This document shows positions 16,260-25,776 of a DNA stretch of 64,000 nt, piece after piece. The translations under genes were made by a program, and so were the position numbers. Position 1 is the stretch's first letter. Each line of letters opens with the position of its first letter. The notes beneath the pieces are model-generated. The model had not been told where the DNA came from, made no database searches, and saw nothing but the letters and a program-made list of their open reading frames with translations. Source of the stretch: Paenibacillus sp. R14(2021) (GTDB lineage: Bacteria > Bacillota > Bacilli > Paenibacillales > Paenibacillaceae); assembly GCF_019431355.1 (NCBI RefSeq), contig NZ_CP080269.1, forward strand, positions 1,054,001 through 1,118,000. Reading direction: 5' to 3'.

Positions 16260-17999
16260 CTACTTCTGCGGAATGAACAGCCGCACCGAAGTTCCTTCTC
16301 CTGGCGCGCTTTGGATAAGCAGTTGAAAGGATTGTCCATAATTGCGCTTCAATCGTTCATTCACGTTATATACGCCGAAGCCCCCGCGGTCACTGGTTCC
16401 GTTCGCATGCTCCAGCAAGTGCTGCAGCTGCTCCTGAGTCATGCCGGATCCGTTATCGGCAATCGTGATGCAAAGGTTACCCTGCCGCATGGAAGCGGAT
16501 ATCGTAAGGCGTCCCCTTCCTCCTGTATGTACGAACGCATGAAGCAAGGCATTTTCTACAATCGGCTGCAGCGTTATTTTGACAATGTCGCATGCCAGTG
16601 TCTCTTCCTCCACCTCGAAGACCACTGTCAGTCTTCCGGGATACCGCGATTTGTGAATATCGAGATAAGCCTTCACATGCTCCAATTCTTCTTTGAAGGG
16701 GAGGATGTCCACACCGCGGTTCAAGGCTAGTCTGAAAAATTTGGCCAATGCGTCCACCGTGCTGCTAATTTCGGACGATCCGACGTCCATGGCCATGCTT
16801 TTGACGAGCGCCAGTGTATTGTAGAGAAAATGAGGATTGATCTGCGCCTGCAGCAGGTTCAGCTTCTCTGTTTCGGCCCTGCTCCTGGCTTCGGATATCT
16901 CCTGCACCGATTCATCGAGGCGAATGGACATGTTATTGAATTCCTCTTCAAGATCGGCGAGCTCGTCTTTACTGTGCACTTTGATGGTGAGTCCCATATC
17001 CCCGCTGCGCACCCGTCTCATGCTGCGGATGAGGAAATTCAAACGTTTGGTCGTTTGTAAGCCAAAGCCGGTGAGAACGGTAACAGTCAGAACGACGAAC
17101 AGGACGCTGACCGATATCGCAGCTTGTTTGACTAGACGTAGCTTCTGCCATAATTCCTGCTGGCTTACGATCGTAACGACCTTCCATCCCAGCCGGTTTG
17201 TCTCGTAAACCACTAGGCTTTGCAAGCCGTTGATTTGCGCCGTATAGGAGCCATGATTTGCCTCGTATACCTGTTTCAAATAAGGAAGCTGCCGAATATC
17301 GCCGCCGTCCCGATGATCCATATAATCGGCCAAAACCTTCCCCTCGTTATCCAGCACCATGAAGCCGCCCTTCTTTAACGCCAGCGGATTGGAGATCTGA
17401 TCGAACAAAGCTCTATTCGTCACCTCGACGTGGATAATGCCGTACTTCTCATTCGACAAATAATCCACCAGCCATTTGCTTAAATAGAGGGAAGGCTCGG
17501 AATGATCCTCCTTCCAATTGAAATACCAGTAGAACGAACGATTCTCGTCCTTCATATCGGCATACCAAGGCTCCGCTTCTGCCTTCTCCAGGTTCAAGAC
17601 GGTGCCGCCGTCCTCATGCAGTGAGGGATTGCTTTTATAAAACTGAACGGTCTTCATGGGAAAGTAGGAACGGATTCGACTGACCGTGGAATTAATCTGC
17701 TGAAGGCCCATGACTTCTTCCTCAAGCGATTGATAGGGCTGTGTAAGCGTTGTCGTAATTCCGGAATCGAGTGAGAGCTGCATCAGCATGTTCTGATAAC
17801 CGATAATCCGGTACTCGATGTTATCGTTTAGCTGATAGGCAACCTTCTCCAGCATCTCGCGCGCTTCCTTCTGAGCAAGCGACAGACTCGTGGAAAATAA
17901 ATAATAGCCGATGATCAGAACAGGAATAATCAGAAATAAAATGACGATCAAAATCAACTTTTGCAGCAGCCGAACCCTGTTCCAGTAAACGGAAATCAT
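16260..17999 (-). CDS. Sensor histidine kinase (YesM-like, HisKA-7TM/LytS type)
   Basis: 579 residues. Membrane helices at about 15-35 and 285-310 flank an extracellular Cache-like sensor region. A HAMP domain follows (about 310-365), then the phospho-acceptor motif INPHFLYNTLA (His about 395) and an ATPase domain with NALLHAF and DNGSGM. It probably senses sugar or the loaded binding protein and phosphorylates the YesN-type regulator. RBS GGGGAGGAGAAG before ATG 17999. Confidence 0.93.
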   Translation of the reverse strand: MISVYWNRVRLLQKLILIVILFLIIPVLIIGYYLFSTSLSLAQKEAREMLEKVAYQLNDNIEYRIIGYQNMLMQLSLDSGITTTLTQPYQSLEEEVMGLQQINSTVSRIRSYFPMKTVQFYKSNPSLHEDGGTVLNLEKAEAEPWYADMKDENRSFYWYFNWKEDHSEPSLYLSKWLVDYLSNEKYGIIHVEVTNRALFDQISNPLALKKGGFMVLDNEGKVLADYMDHRDGGDIRQLPYLKQVYEANHGSYTAQINGLQSLVVYETNRLGWKVVTIVSQQELWQKLRLVKQAAISVSVLFVVLTVTVLTGFGLQTTKRLNFLIRSMRRVRSGDMGLTIKVHSKDELADLEEEFNNMSIRLDESVQEISEARSRAETEKLNLLQAQINPHFLYNTLALVKSMAMDVGSSEISSTVDALAKFFRLALNRGVDILPFKEELEHVKAYLDIHKSRYPGRLTVVFEVEEETLACDIVKITLQPIVENALLHAFVHTGGRGRLTISASMRQGNLCITIADNGSGMTQEQLQHLLEHANGTSDRGGFGVYNVNERLKRNYGQSFQLLIQSAPGEGTSVRLFIPQK

Positions 18000-18201
18000 G
18001 CAGCTTCTCCTCCCCCGCCCGAAAATACGCGCAGATTTGTACTTCGATGTTCTTCCGGTTTGGCAAGTAAAAGTATGTCATACGATAATTGTTCTGTAAA
18101 TCGCTTTATTGGCGAACGTTCAGCAGGTGAAAGCGGTTCGGGCATCGTAAATAATACAGCTGCGCTGACCTGAATATCGATCGATACGAACGATAACAGC
18201 C

Positions 18202-18226
18202 AAAAAAAGAGACCTGTTAGGGTCCC
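18202..18226 (-). terminator. Terminator after the Lrp-type regulator gene
   Basis: On the minus strand GGGACC, loop CTAACA, GGTCTC and seven T residues. It lies 22 bases after the gene stop. Confidence 0.7.
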
Positions 18227-18248
18227 TTCATCGTAGTTGCTGCCCGTT

Positions 18249-18686
18249 CTATTCATGAAACAAAAGCGGCCGATCGACGATCGGCGAAGCTAAAATAACC
18301 GAGGTGATGACATCCCCGAAAGGCATGAACCGCTCAACGAGCAAGCTCAGCTCATCCATACTGGTGACCGCTGCTTTAATAATGTAACTTATGACGCCTG
18401 TTACACGGTGACACTCGATGATTTCCTCGAAGCCCTTGATGCGCTGCTCAAACTCCGCAGCCGATATTTTCACTTCCCTGAGTTGAATAATGACCTGTAC
18501 GCTTCTGCCGAGTGCGGCCGGCGATAACCTTGCGCTAAATCCAAGAATGACTCCTTTTTCCTGAAGACGCAGCATTCGCTCCGATATACTGGGTCGGCTT
18601 AATGACAATCGTTTGGACAGTTCACTTACGGTCATGCGCCCATCTTCTTGAAGCAATTCGAGGAGAGTCTTGTCTAGTTTATCCAT
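18249..18686 (-). CDS. Lrp/AsnC-family transcriptional regulator
   Basis: 145 residues. N-terminal winged helix-turn-helix (LLELLQEDGRMTVSELSKRL then SRPSISERMLRLQEKGVI), C-terminal RAM effector-binding domain (VIIQLREVKISAAEFEQRI, ECHRVTGVISYIIKAAV). The RAM domain usually binds amino acids and sets the oligomer. It is divergent from the YitT-type membrane gene with a shared 166-base promoter region, so it probably controls that gene (inference). Start ATG 18686. Confidence 0.9.
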   Translation of the reverse strand: MDKLDKTLLELLQEDGRMTVSELSKRLSLSRPSISERMLRLQEKGVILGFSARLSPAALGRSVQVIIQLREVKISAAEFEQRIKGFEEIIECHRVTGVISYIIKAAVTSMDELSLLVERFMPFGDVITSVILASPIVDRPLLFHE

Positions 18687-18852
18687 CAGTAATGACCATC
18701 CTTCAATTTGAAGATTTTGACGCTAAATTTCATTCAATGTTACTTATTCTAACATGAAATGAATTCAGTTTATTATATATCGTCTTTCGTCTGAAGTATA
18801 TCATGGAATTAGAAGTTAATGCCATGACATACGGGTGCAGGTGAGACGGAAA

Positions 18853-19485
18853 ATGAACAATAATGTTAAGAATTCTTACAGAAGGTGGTTTCAAATTATT
18901 ATGGGCTGCTTGATTACAGCAGCAGGACTGATCATATTGAAGCATTCCCACATTGTTACAGGCGGGACTGCAGGCCTCTCGCTATGCCTCTCGTACTGGC
19001 TGCCGTTCAAATTCCAACCTTTATTCTTCCTTGTGAATCTTCCGTTCTTCGTCTTCTCTTTTATGAAAATCGGCCGATCCTTCACGTTCCGTACGGCTGC
19101 GGCGATCAGTCTGCTAACCGCCTTCTCGAGCATTGATAACGCGCTGGCTGATTTCGCGTTCCCTCCGCTACTCGGCTCCGTTGTGGGCGGTACGATCGTA
19201 GGGGTTGGCATCTGCTCCCTATTCAAGAACGGCGCTTCGCTTGGCGGGTCCTCCATTCTGGCCATTTATCTGCAGCGGAGATATCAATTCGATCCAGGCA
19301 AAACGATCTTCGCCTTCGATAGCATGGTTCTCCTCACCGGCTTCTCGACGCTATCCCTCGGCAGCGGACTGATCTCCGCTGTATCCATCGTCGTAACATC
19401 GGGCATTGTTTCCTTCTACAAAGGGAAGCTCGCAAACGGCAAGCGCGTAAAACAGGAAAATAAATCGGTTGCTTCCGCAGTCTGA
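18853..19485 (+). CDS. YitT-family (YczE/DUF161-type) membrane protein
   Basis: 210 residues from ATG 18853, which has AGGTGAG upstream; an earlier in-frame ATG at 18835 precedes that site. About five or six membrane helices (WFQIIMGCLITAAGLIILK, FFLVNLPFFVFSFMKIG, GGTIVGVGICSLFKNGASLG). The repeated GGTAGLS and GASLGGSSILA motifs are typical of the family. Function unknown, possibly transport. The divergent Lrp gene suggests amino-acid-linked control. A strong terminator follows. Confidence 0.85.
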   Translation: MNNNVKNSYRRWFQIIMGCLITAAGLIILKHSHIVTGGTAGLSLCLSYWLPFKFQPLFFLVNLPFFVFSFMKIGRSFTFRTAAAISLLTAFSSIDNALADFAFPPLLGSVVGGTIVGVGICSLFKNGASLGGSSILAIYLQRRYQFDPGKTIFAFDSMVLLTGFSTLSLGSGLISAVSIVVTSGIVSFYKGKLANGKRVKQENKSVASAV

Positions 19486-19541
19486 TATAAGGTCAGCTGT
19501 ATTCTGTGAAAGAATAATAAGAAATTGATTGAATTGACGAA

Positions 19542-19590
19542 ACAGCAGCAGGCATGGACGAGAAAATGGGTCCTTGACTGCTGCTGTTTT
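19542..19590 (+). terminator. Terminator after the YitT-family gene
   Basis: ACAGCAGCA (19542-19550) pairs with TGCTGCTGT (19579-19587), with a second inner pairing GGAC/GTCC and a TTTT tail. Confidence 0.75.
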
Positions 19591-19679
19591 ACTGAACAAA
19601 CGTTTCAGTTAGTTACATCAACAACACCGTATTTTGGAGCTACACCATTTATATTCGGCAGCCTGTTAGGAAATCTGCG

Positions 19680-20243
19680 TTAAAAATGATTTTTTTCGCT
19701 TCTCCCGGAAATCCACCAATCACTTTGTAACCGAATGCATGGAGAAGGATAGTCGCTCCACCCCGTTAAACGAGGTGTAAAGAGCTTTGAATAGCTAGAA
19801 TTGTCTTTTGCGACAAAAGGAACTGGTGATTCGTTGGATGCTTTGGAATTTCGACGAAGAATCGATAGGCTATCGAACACAAGTGTCAGATGGTTTATCG
19901 GATAGCGCCGCGGAATTCCTGCAAGAATTTCAATGACTTCATCCATTCGAAGCAAGGTCGTAACGAGAGTCGGATTTGCTCCGTCCCAGAGAGAGGGAAG
20001 GTTAGTCAGCCTTTGCTCGTTTCCTGTTTGTGTCTTTACCCGGTGTCGATAAACTGAGAGCGTAGGAAGTTGTTTTAACAGTTGATCGATGCCGGATATG
20101 CCATGACTTGAATCGCTCATAAAAAACTTGATGTCATGCGGGTTAATATCCGCATTAATAAATGCTTGTCTTATCGACTCAATCATCCCTAGAGGGGTGA
20201 CTTTCTTCGCCAACTGAAAGATAACATGTTTAAAGAGCTTCAT
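19680..20243 (-). CDS. Hypothetical protein
   Basis: 187 residues; AAGGGG lies 11 bases before ATG 20243. I recognise no family. It is soluble, with helical start (FKHVIFQLAKKVTPLG) and mixed sequence later (PHDIKFFMSDSSHG, YPINHLTLVFDSL). It is the third of three minus-strand genes of unknown function (with the 20315-20779 membrane protein and the broken lipoprotein gene), so it may belong to that small operon. Confidence 0.5.
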   Translation of the reverse strand: MKLFKHVIFQLAKKVTPLGMIESIRQAFINADINPHDIKFFMSDSSHGISGIDQLLKQLPTLSVYRHRVKTQTGNEQRLTNLPSLWDGANPTLVTTLLRMDEVIEILAGIPRRYPINHLTLVFDSLSILRRNSKASNESPVPFVAKDNSSYSKLFTPRLTGWSDYPSPCIRLQSDWWISGRSEKNHF

Positions 20244-20314
20244 ATACGATATGACCCCTTATTGAGGAAAATATTGATCATTTATTGTCGACCAATGCAG
20301 CTGTTGCCGCGCTG

Positions 20315-20779
20315 TTACCGTTCCGTCTGATAAATAATCTTTCTAAGCATGGCTGTCTGAACTGCTGGTATTTCGTAGCCTTGACCGCTATCGGTTGTAT
20401 CAACGAGCAAGGCGGTACGTTCATCTTCGTCAGCAACGTTTAACATGAATTTCTTTTCGGTTCCATCTTCGAACGCAAGGTACATGAAGAACATTACGCC
20501 ATAATCTAGATCATCTTTCATTTTTACAGCTTTACTGATCGCTTGCTGGAATATGCGTACTTCATCTGTTTTGCTAAAGGTATAATCGTTCCCTCTAAAT
20601 GGCGGTGTCTTCATTGTCTTGCATAAATCCGCACATTCCAGTTCAATGTGAACGATGTCTTTTCCATAAAGAACATCTTTACCAAAGCCCGTGATTCCCA
20701 GAATCAAAAGCAATACCACTATGAGAAACCATTTTCGTTGAATTGTACCCACCGACCTTAAGAGTCTACCTTCCCACAT
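20315..20779 (-). CDS. Hypothetical membrane-anchored protein
   Basis: 154 residues. One N-terminal membrane helix (KWFLIVVLLLILGITGFG) followed by an extracellular alpha/beta domain (HIELECADLCKTM, VMFFMYLAFEDGTEKKFML). ATG 20779 overlaps the true end of the preceding frame (TAG 20766-20768 on the minus strand) by 14 bases, implying translational coupling with the upstream lipoprotein gene before that gene broke. Family not recognised. Confidence 0.6.
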   Translation of the reverse strand: MWEGRLLRSVGTIQRKWFLIVVLLLILGITGFGKDVLYGKDIVHIELECADLCKTMKTPPFRGNDYTFSKTDEVRIFQQAISKAVKMKDDLDYGVMFFMYLAFEDGTEKKFMLNVADEDERTALLVDTTDSGQGYEIPAVQTAMLRKIIYQTER

Positions 20780-22051
20780 TAGCTAGACCCCCGGCATAAT
20801 TTTCTATGTTCCGCAACAAATACACCGCCGCTTGGTCCTGATCGGCCGTTAGTGTCTTGAACGCACGTACAGCGATTGCAAGCTCGGAGAATGCGGCATC
20901 GAACTCTTTTTGCGCTTCTTGAAGCTGATCTGCATGCTCGATGTCCCTAACCAGGTCACCCCTTGGGCTTTAATTTGCACCAGATCTTCATCGAGTGTTC
21001 GACTTAGCTCCTTGTACGTTTTCTCGTCGGGCTTCGATTCGTTCGATTTCATCATGATGTAGACATGTATGCGGTGCCCGTAGAGTCCGAGCGTCCTCCT
21101 ACCGATATGAGCCGCCAACGTCCCGTTGCCTCGAGAGTAGTCGACGTTCGAAAAACCGCTAACAATCGAAGCAGTCACTTTCGTCAAGGCGTCCGCTTGC
21201 CGGGCCAGTTCGACATTTCCTTCGGTAGCGCGTTTAGTCTCATCCTGATAACACCGGCCAATCTCAACGTACATCTGGTCCTGTCCGTGTTCCGAACCGT
21301 CAAAACCTTGCTTGACATATTCATCGTCATAGATCTTGATAATGTCATCTTCGGACAGAGTTGGAGTAGACAGCACTTTGGCGCAAAGTGTCCGATTTAC
21401 CTTCTCTTGATTGGCTTCTAGACCGAATTGTGTTGACGACGAGTCTGCTTGCATGTTTTGCGAATAATAATAATTCGTTACATCGAAGATCGTCCATATG
21501 TTACCGGAGTCATTCAGCTTTCTGTCTTGAGTGAAATCAGATTGAAAACCACGTTCCTTCTGTCTAAAAACAGTTGCAACTCTAACAGCAGTCTTCTGTT
21601 CTTCCGAACGCTATTCCGCAAGTACGATGACATCTTTCTTGCCGTCTTTGTCGACGTCTTTGAACGAGACCGCCGCAAGAGACTCGAAGTTTCGGGCAGC
21701 TGCAAGTTCCGGCTGTGGAAAGGTAAACAAGGTACGCTTGTTCGCGTCCTGGAGAGTGAGCAGGAGTTCACTTCCTCCATCTGGATTCACGCGTTTAGTA
21801 GATACGAACCGCACCTTCCCCCACGATTCGAGTTCAACGTCGAACGTTTGAATCGGAATGTCCTCAACTAACGCCTTGCTTTCCACCTGCGTATCACGCT
21901 GCGTCGCGCCTTTCGTTGCAGCCGTTGAAGATTCGGCCGTATGGGCGGCAGGAGGCTTGCTTCCATTAACCGCTTTGAACGAATTGGTGTCGTTCTGACA
22001 CCCAGCCAATATGAAGACACCTGCGATTAGTACAAGTAACCTTTTCAACAC
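20766..22051 (-). pseudogene. Lipoprotein gene split by an in-frame TAG and a frameshift
   Basis: Original product about 428 residues. Start GTG 22051 has AAAGGAG at 7-base spacing; the signal is LLVLIAGVFILAGC. A TAG at 21611-21613 follows DKDGKKDVIVLAE. The frame then stays open for 52 codons (RSEEQKTAVRVATVF, GNIWTIFDVTNYYYSQN) and on into another 170. Near 20955-20965 (a run of four G, minus strand) the frame must shift by one base to continue as DIEHADQLQEAQKEFDAAF to RNIENYAGGLANVGR and TAG 20766. Asp-rich DVDKDGKKDV resembles a calcium-binding loop. Both lesions together point to a real pseudogene or to sequencing errors; readthrough is less likely. Confidence 0.8.
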
Positions 22052-22205
22052 ACTTGATCTCCTTTGCATGGTACAGGAACCAAGTTTGCATTCCACCTGG
22101 CCGCCGGCATCATTTTTCCCGTTATGTAACGGTTTAAGTCCCTGTGAGCTCTCGAGGAAATCTGCAAGCGATATGAATGAGGTGTAACCTTGACCTCACT
22201 AGATA

Positions 22206-22241
22206 AAACAATCCCTCGGACGCGAATCCGAGGGATTGTTT
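22206..22241. terminator. Strong bidirectional terminator
   Basis: Perfect 15-bp stem AAACAATCCCTCGGA (22206-22220) with its complement at 22227-22241 and a 6-base loop. It abuts the stop codon of the surface-protein gene. Confidence 0.9.
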
Positions 22242-24079
22242 TAGTACAGGATGAGTGATGGCACAAGAATGCGGGCGTCGTTCGCATTGAACTCATAGGT
22301 GTGCGAGAGATGATCTCCATCTGCCGAGGCGGCATGGATGCGACCTCTGTACTTTATCCCTAAGCTCAGTTCAAATCGACCTGACATGTCCGTGGTGATC
22401 TTCTCCGTACTCGCTACGGTATCGCCGTCCAAGAAGTCGACGTAGACCTCAGCTCCGCTCGCTGCCTGTCCGTTCACCGACTTCACTGTGCCTTTCATTG
22501 TACGGCTGCCGAAGAACGCGCTGAAATTAATCGGCGCCATCCCAGGCTGATAGATGAAGGTGACAGGTTTGGGAGACGTCGACGAGGAGCTTGTGAAGAT
22601 CAGCCGATCCCCCTCTGCGTCATTCGCGTTGGCCGGCCGATAGGTAGGGATGCCTGCAGATAACGAGTACTCTTGACCCGCCTTCATGCCTCCGATGGCG
22701 TAATACCCGTTCTTGTACGTACTAGGGATCAGCGTCCCAAAATTCTTTCCTATCCGCAGGGACATTAAAGCTTGAATGGGATTTCCATTCTCGTCCTTCA
22801 CCTGTCCGATTAGCTGTAAATGACCCATCGTTATTTTGCCCAGGTCAAGGGGCGTGCCCGTATAGGTGAACGGCTGCGGAGGAATCGCCGCATAATCGCT
22901 CATATCCGGTATATCTTTCTGCGGCAAATCGACGGTAAACGAGTAGGATTCCCGCATTGCAAGCGCCCCGAAGAAAAAGCTTCCGTCATCCCGCGTCCTC
23001 GTTTGCGTAAACTGACCGGCCCCATCGCTCTTTCTCAGCGACAACGTCATATTGGGAATCGGTTTTCCCGTCTCGTCAACGAGAATGCCGCTTGCTTGCG
23101 CTTCTTGCGTCTTCAATAACCGAAACTCATGCGTGACGTAATCTCCACGATGATAAGTGAACGTAAACGGCTCCGGCGCGCTGTAAGCGGCGTTCCCCGA
23201 TGCATCCAGAATCTTGACCGTCGCGGTGTACGCACGGCCATCCGTTAAGTTGTCGAAGAACTGACCGCCCATCTTGGGGGACCCGTTCATCATGATTGCG
23301 TTATCCCACAGGAGCATCACTTGGTATTGGCCGGCGACAAGCGGATTGCCGCCAGGCGACAAGGCGCGGAAACCCGCCTGTTTTGGTGCGCTCGAGATCA
23401 ATTGCGAACAATTCCCTCGGGTTCTGAATTGGAATTCGCAGCTCTCGATGTCGGTAACATTGGGCCATGCGCCTTGGATGCTGTAATGTTCGCCCTCAAT
23501 TAATCCGTCGAAACGATACCAGCCGTTTGAATCGGTCCGCGCAGCGGCGACCTTCACGAGTTCGTCCTGTACGATCCGGTACAGTTGCAGATCCCTTGCT
23601 TGAGTCTTCCCCAAAGGTGTGACAAGACGGCCTTTCAGCGAATGGCCTGTTTCAATATCGATCCTGCCGGCTGAAGCATTCCAGCGGACGGTGTTCCCGG
23701 TCTCCTCCCCGACAAACCGCAGCGGGACAAAAACGGCGCCGTTCCTCAACTCGGCCGGCACCTGCAGATCGGCCGAGTTGCCATTCACTTGGGCGGAAAG
23801 AGCTCCAACGCGAAGTGCCACCATTGACCATTCATTCTTCCCCGTAACCAATTGCGCGGCCTTGTCCCAGCTCACTGCAAGGCGCAACGCTTCGAAAATT
23901 GGCCGAAAGGGTACCAGCGTTACCCCGTCTTTGATATAGGGAGTGCTCTCCATCGCGATCTGGCGGCCATCCAAATAAACGCCGATAACCTGTTCCTGAC
24001 CTGCTGCCCGGACTTGAGGCAAGACTAGCGCGAAGCTAAGAATAACGATCATCATTGCACGAATTACGCCTTGCTTCAT
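22241..24079 (-). CDS. Secreted surface protein: copper-amine-oxidase N-domain plus carboxypeptidase-regulatory-like repeats
   Basis: 612 residues. ATG 24079, behind GGGGGT, begins a signal peptide ending LPQVRAAG. Residues about 30-145 match the copper amine oxidase N-terminal-like (stalk) domain (DGVTLVPFRPIFEAL, GAVFVPLRFVGEETG). The rest holds four or five beta-sandwich units of the carboxypeptidase-regulatory-like type (GILVDETGKPIPNMTLSL then DDGSFFFG; KDENGNPIQALMSL; KSVNGQAASGAEVYVDF then DMSGRFELSLG). There is no catalytic domain and no sortase motif. A cell-wall-associated structural or adhesion role is likely; the longer open frame to 24166 lacks a ribosome site. Confidence 0.85.
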   Translation of the reverse strand: MKQGVIRAMMIVILSFALVLPQVRAAGQEQVIGVYLDGRQIAMESTPYIKDGVTLVPFRPIFEALRLAVSWDKAAQLVTGKNEWSMVALRVGALSAQVNGNSADLQVPAELRNGAVFVPLRFVGEETGNTVRWNASAGRIDIETGHSLKGRLVTPLGKTQARDLQLYRIVQDELVKVAAARTDSNGWYRFDGLIEGEHYSIQGAWPNVTDIESCEFQFRTRGNCSQLISSAPKQAGFRALSPGGNPLVAGQYQVMLLWDNAIMMNGSPKMGGQFFDNLTDGRAYTATVKILDASGNAAYSAPEPFTFTYHRGDYVTHEFRLLKTQEAQASGILVDETGKPIPNMTLSLRKSDGAGQFTQTRTRDDGSFFFGALAMRESYSFTVDLPQKDIPDMSDYAAIPPQPFTYTGTPLDLGKITMGHLQLIGQVKDENGNPIQALMSLRIGKNFGTLIPSTYKNGYYAIGGMKAGQEYSLSAGIPTYRPANANDAEGDRLIFTSSSSTSPKPVTFIYQPGMAPINFSAFFGSRTMKGTVKSVNGQAASGAEVYVDFLDGDTVASTEKITTDMSGRFELSLGIKYRGRIHAASADGDHLSHTYEFNANDARILVPSLILY

Positions 24080-24211
24080 ACGAATACCCCCACGAATTGT
24101 CATCTTTACCAGGTTCATATTATAGTCGAACTCCCCTGCGAGCGCTAGTCCCAAATAGAGCTGCATAATATGGATCGGCTGCTGTGTCAGCTTAACTTAT
24201 TTTACATAATA

Positions 24212-24234
24212 AAGACCGCCAAAATGGCGGCCTT
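24212..24234 (-). terminator. Terminator after the beta-lactamase-fold gene
   Basis: AAGACCGCCA (24212-24221) pairs with TGGCGGCCTT (24225-24234). It sits between the serine-hydrolase stop and the surface-protein promoter region. Confidence 0.75.
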
Positions 24235-24321
24235 ATATCTAGAATTATGCCTCCTCTTGAATGCCCGTTAAATACTACAGATGACCCTTGTATCGAGCCC
24301 GTTGTCTGCTCTTACCGGTGA

Positions 24322-25776
24322 TCAGGCCAGCGCCGCCGCTTGGCCGCGGATCGTCAAAATGCGTCCCGCCTCCCAGGCGGCGTTTGCCGAGAATTGCAGC
24401 TCGAGCACTTCCCCGTCCGCACGGAGCGCCAACGTATACGTGAACGGCGTCTCCGCGAACAGTAGCCGGGTGTCCATCGTATCGCCGTCCTTCCACGAGA
24501 AACTGCCCTCCACGTGCTGCTCGGCGCCCTGTTTGACGCTTTCGATGCGAATCCGGCTCGCTTTCCACGCGCCTCGGCCCAATTGCACGGTCTGATCACC
24601 GAGGCGTTCGTTGCCGATCACGAGCTCGGCGCCCTGCTCCGAGAAGCGGAGGGCAATCGTTTCGAGCTGCAGCTCGTTCGGCTCCATACGGAAGACGCGG
24701 CCCTCCAGCTGCGCTTCGTTCGGCGAGGACGGCTCCGTCTGCGGCGCGTCGATTCGAAGGAATGCCAGCCGCTCGGCGAGCGCCGCTTGAATCGCTTCAT
24801 TCGGCTCGGCAGCTTCGGCGGCGGACAGGGCAGGAAGCAGCTCGGCCCACACGACGTCCAGCACGGCTTGCATATCGCCAACACTGGATGTGATAGCAAG
24901 CACGGCTTCTTGCTCCGGCATGACGACGCAAAACTGGCCGAACGCCCCGTCACCCCGATACGCGCCATGGCGGCAGCGCCAGAATTGATAGCCGTAGCCC
25001 TGCGTCCAATCGTTCGCGCGCCCGTCGTCGTTATTGATCTGATAGGCGGTAGCCTCATCGATCCATGCGGCCGGCAGGATCTGCTGCCCGGCCCATTCGC
25101 CGCGCTGCAAGTACAGCTGACCGAATTTGGCGATGTCCTCCGTCGTTACGTTCAGCCCCCAGCCCCCGGTCGCGATGCCGCGCGGACAAGTCTCCCAGGT
25201 AGCCTCGGACAAGCCGAGCGGCGCGAACAGGCGCGGCTCCAGGAACGCGAGCAGGGACTGGCCGGTAATCCGGTGAAGAATGGCGGACAGCATGTACGTG
25301 GCTGCGCTGTTGTAGGCGAAATGCGTGCCCGGTGCGAATTCGACAGGCTCCGCCAGGAAGCCTTTCACCCAATTATCGTCCTTCTGAACGCTTCCGGTGA
25401 CGTCCGCGGCATGCCCGGTGCCCATCATCAGCAGATGCCGCACCTGCATCGCAGCGAGATTCTCCGATATCGTGTCGGGGACCTCTTCGGGAAAGAAACT
25501 GATGACGGGATCCTTCACCGACAGCAGCCCTTCCGCTGCGGCAAAGCCGATAGCCGTCGACGCGAAGCTTTTGCTAAGGGAAAACAGCATATGCGGGTAT
25601 TCGGGCCGATACGGCGCCCACCAGCCCTCCGCGGCTACCTCTCCGCGCCGGAGCAGCATGAAGCTGTGAAGCTCCAGCTTTTGTTCCCTGACGGCGTCCA
25701 GGAATGCGATCACCGCTTGTGACGATATGCCCTGCGCCTCCGGCGTCGTTCTTGGCAGAGGAACTTGATTTTTCAT
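24322..25776 (-). CDS. Beta-lactamase-family serine hydrolase (class C / esterase-like)
   Basis: 484 residues. ATG 25776 has GGGAGG upstream; the open frame extends to 25914 without a better start. The SxxK motif SLSK (in FSLSKSFAS, about residue 70), the tyrosine motif YNS (in FAYNSAATY) and a RGDGAFGQ third motif define the fold shared by class C beta-lactamases, D-peptidases and esterases. A C-terminal beta-rich domain (about 380-484) follows. No signal peptide, so it is cytoplasmic and more likely a hydrolase of small esters or peptides than an antibiotic-resistance enzyme. Single-gene unit with its own terminator. Confidence 0.88.
   Translation of the reverse strand: MKNQVPLPRTTPEAQGISSQAVIAFLDAVREQKLELHSFMLLRRGEVAAEGWWAPYRPEYPHMLFSLSKSFASTAIGFAAAEGLLSVKDPVISFFPEEVPDTISENLAAMQVRHLLMMGTGHAADVTGSVQKDDNWVKGFLAEPVEFAPGTHFAYNSAATYMLSAILHRITGQSLLAFLEPRLFAPLGLSEATWETCPRGIATGGWGLNVTTEDIAKFGQLYLQRGEWAGQQILPAAWIDEATAYQINNDDGRANDWTQGYGYQFWRCRHGAYRGDGAFGQFCVVMPEQEAVLAITSSVGDMQAVLDVVWAELLPALSAAEAAEPNEAIQAALAERLAFLRIDAPQTEPSSPNEAQLEGRVFRMEPNELQLETIALRFSEQGAELVIGNERLGDQTVQLGRGAWKASRIRIESVKQGAEQHVEGSFSWKDGDTMDTRLLFAETPFTYTLALRADGEVLELQFSANAAWEAGRILTIRGQAAALA

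Noticed and set aside
24514-25722. 402-codon plus-strand open frame opposite the beta-lactamase-fold gene
   Set aside because: It is a shadow of the GC-rich minus-strand gene: Arg/Gly/His-rich low-complexity translation, no ribosome site, while the opposite frame has clear catalytic motifs.
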